From NCBI GenBank assembly GCA_937967535.1, contig CALCMV010000251.1:1-5976 (forward strand): a DNA stretch of 5,976 bases, read 5' to 3'. The position numbers were made by a program, and so were the translations under genes. This stretch comes from an uncultured Saprospiraceae bacterium. GTDB lineage: Bacteria > Bacteroidota > Bacteroidia > Chitinophagales > Saprospiraceae. The notes under the pieces are model-generated. The model was not told where the DNA came from. It did not search any database and worked only from the letters and a program-made list of their open reading frames with translations. The stretch's first letter is position 1. Each line of letters begins with the position of its first letter. Shown piece by piece: positions 4,624 to 5,976 of this stretch.

Positions 4624-5427
4624 TTGGCAAGAAGACAAAGAAAACCCAGACGGCCTGCAAAGCCGCGGTTTCGTATTAATAACCAAATCAGAAGCCCGAA
4701 AATTCGTTTGGTCGGAGACAATCTAGCCGAGCTTAGCAAAGCTGTCGGCAGAGAAATTGTATCGGACATTTACTCTACACGCGAAGCCATCAAAATGGCA
4801 GACGCGATAGATATGGACTTAATTGAAATCTCACCAAAAGCAGACCCGCCTGTATGCCGCATAACCGACTATAAAAAATTCCTTTTCGACAAGAAAAAGA
4901 AAGAAAAAGAGATGAAGGCAAAGACGGTGAAAACCGTCATCAAAGAAATTCGTTTTGGTCCGAATACAGATGACCATGACTTCAATTTCAAGGCTCGACA
5001 TGCCGAGAGATTCCTCAAAGACGGTGCAAAAGTAAAAGCCTATGTGCATTTTCGCGGGCGTACCATCGTGTTCAAAGAACGCGGCGAGGTATTGCTGTTG
5101 CGCTTTGTAAAACACTTAGAAGAATTTGGCACAATAGAGTCCTTACCACGTATGGAAGGTCGTCGGATGTTTGTATTGATTGCGCCGAAAAAGTCTGCTA
5201 TCAAATCAACCAAAAAGCCTAAACAGGAAGCATCAAAACAGGATAAAAAGAAAGAGAAACCGAAGCCGGAAGCATCAAAAGATGCGTCTGTTGCTCAAGT
5301 TGAGAAGACACCGGAAGTGCCAAAAGATGCGCCTGTTGCCAAAGCTAAAAAGAAGCCGGAAGCACCAAAAGATGCACCTCTTGCCAAAGCTGAAAAGGCA
5401 TCGGATGTCAAAGCAGATAAGTCATAG
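4624..5427 (+). CDS. infC: Translation initiation factor IF3 with non-AUG start and long C-terminal tail
   Basis: IF3 binds the 30S subunit, keeps it apart from 50S and checks the start codon and initiator tRNA. The N-domain covers about residues 16-88 (FRINNQIRSPKIRLVGDN, then DLIEISPKADPPVCRITDYKKF across 65-86), the linker helix is lysine-rich (about 88-105), and the C-domain covers about 106-189 (KEIRFGPNTDDHDFNFKARHAERFL, then VKAYVHFRGR). The product has 267 residues against about 180 in E. coli. A segment of roughly ten residues appears inserted at 34-48 (LAELSKAVGREIVSD), and a 78-residue Lys/Pro/Ala-rich tail follows residue 189. An in-frame TAG at 4618-4620 leaves only ATA (4621) or TTG (4624) as start; TTG is preferred because MARRQRK is family-like. 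A rare start fits the known IF3 feedback on its own mRNA. Neither thrS nor rpmI/rplT adjoins it. Confidence 0.96.
   Translation: MARRQRKPRRPAKPRFRINNQIRSPKIRLVGDNLAELSKAVGREIVSDIYSTREAIKMADAIDMDLIEISPKADPPVCRITDYKKFLFDKKKKEKEMKAKTVKTVIKEIRFGPNTDDHDFNFKARHAERFLKDGAKVKAYVHFRGRTIVFKERGEVLLLRFVKHLEEFGTIESLPRMEGRRMFVLIAPKKSAIKSTKKPKQEASKQDKKKEKPKPEASKDASVAQVEKTPEVPKDAPVAKAKKKPEAPKDAPLAKAEKASDVKADKS
5266..5400 (+). repeat. Three in-frame 45-bp tandem repeats in the infC tail
   Basis: Three consecutive 45-nt units (5266-5310, 5311-5355, 5356-5400) encode 15-residue repeats of the pattern P-E-x-x-K-D-A-x-x-A-x-x-x-K-x (IF3 residues 215-259). The second and third units are most alike (PEVPKDAPVAKAKKK and PEAPKDAPLAKAEKA); the first is more diverged. 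The period is a multiple of three, so copy-number change would keep the frame. The sequence predicts a flexible, highly charged tail rather than a folded domain. Confidence 0.9.
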
Positions 5428-5479
5428 TTTGATGTGATAAATAAAAATCATGTTTTAAAAATATGGTCACAAATATATC

Positions 5480-5512
5480 GCCCTATTTTCATCAGGAAGA
5501 TAGGGCTTTTTT
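5480..5512 (+). terminator. Intrinsic terminator of infC
   Basis: GCCCTATTTTC (5480-5490) pairs with GAAGATAGGGC (5496-5506), an 11-bp stem with one T-G wobble and a 5-nt loop, followed immediately by six T residues (5507-5512). It begins 52 nt after the infC stop codon. It should end the infC transcript, making infC monocistronic at its 3' side. Confidence 0.9.
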
Positions 5513-5976
5513 GTGTAATTTATTGATATTCCAACAATTACCATACACTATTAAAAATTGAGTCTATATCTTAGGCTTACGAATACAATCATTACACATG
5601 TCACTCAATATTCTATGTGATTTTTCGTTTTGTACACAAAAATAATTCAGATTTGTTCCAAAGCTATTGATTTTATCCTATTTTTATGCGTTATTGCGCC
5701 TTTAAAAAATTCACACCTTCGTTTATACCTCTAACGCAAAGAAAATTTAAATATATTATTGCCTCAAATGTTGCAAAATAGACTTTAATGCGTCTAAATT
5801 GCATCCTATTTGGTATAAAATTCGTCTATATAGACACAATAGTCCGTGGTGAATTTTAGCTGTTATTTTGACTAAAAAAACCATGTAGTAGCAATAAAAA
5901 CAATAAACTATTGATAATCAGTCAGTTAGTTTTTTGTTGTAGTAGTGATTCTTCTAAAAATAATTAAAGTAGAGTG
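5513..5976. other. AT-rich non-coding stretch after the infC terminator
   Basis: In these 464 nt I see no coding region on either strand; stop codons are frequent in all frames. There is no tRNA, no CRISPR-like repeat and no sign of rpmI or rplT. The only structure noted is the GTCTA dyad cluster. It is probably the upstream region of a gene that begins past the window. Confidence 0.7.
5772..5835. promoter_or_regulatory. Two GTCTA-based dyads, possible operator region
   Basis: TGCAAAATAGAC (5772-5783) and GTCTAAATTGCA (5792-5803) form an inverted repeat with 10 of 12 matches around an 8-nt spacer. Twenty nt further on, GTCTATATAGAC (5824-5835) is a perfect 12-bp palindrome with the same GTCTA half-site. 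Another GTCTATAT occurs at 5562-5569. Repeated half-sites in non-coding DNA suggest a binding region for a regulator of a gene beyond the right edge; this is inference. Confidence 0.35.

Noticed and set aside
5180..5437. An 85-codon plus-strand frame overlapping the infC tail
   Set aside because: Its Arg/Lys/Leu-rich sequence is the out-of-frame reading of the 45-bp repeats. Its repetitive nature needs no separate gene.
5637..5644. A minus-strand TAnnTTTG box (CAAAAATA on the plus strand)
   Set aside because: There is no -33 box at suitable spacing and no gene for it to drive; a chance match in AT-rich DNA.

Overview
The window looks like a chromosomal segment from a member of the Bacteroidota. 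The evidence is a Crp/Fnr regulator of the short Bacteroidota type, tgt followed by a YjgP/YjgQ permease, a Tgt that lacks the usual zinc cysteines, starts without clear Shine-Dalgarno sequences, and a TAnnTTTG promoter box before infC. Closeness to the Saprospirales or Chitinophagales is only an impression.

Layout: positions 1-114 hold a palindromic repeat. A Crp/Fnr-family regulator lies on the minus strand (115-687), with a perfect 20-bp dyad just upstream of its start. A 425-nt divergent gap follows, holding three inverted repeats. On the plus strand come tgt (queuine/preQ1 tRNA-ribosyltransferase, start at 1113) and an LptF/LptG-type permease (2354-3436). The 110 nt between these two are almost entirely a long palindrome of 7-base repeats that runs into the permease start codon. 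After a repeat-bearing, AT-rich gap comes a small lipoprotein of unknown function (start at 3708). Next is a 158-bp element with terminal inverted repeats and a 3-bp flanking duplication (MITE-like), then a promoter, a structured leader and infC (translation initiation factor IF3). infC starts at a non-AUG codon and carries a lysine/proline-rich C-terminal tail built partly of three 15-residue repeats. A good intrinsic terminator follows infC. The last 464 nt contain no gene I can support; in particular rpmI and rplT, the usual partners of infC, are not there.

How it works together: tgt and the permease probably share a transcript, as is common in this phylum. Their functions (tRNA wobble modification and LPS export) are unrelated. 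infC appears to be its own unit, with its own promoter and terminator. The Crp-like protein may regulate itself through the upstream dyad.

No new defence or metabolic system is visible. The most unusual feature is in the intergenic DNA: the gaps between genes repeatedly contain inverted repeats, several of them made of degenerate tandem units of 7, 8 or 9 bases. Different sequences share one architecture, which suggests a common generating process.
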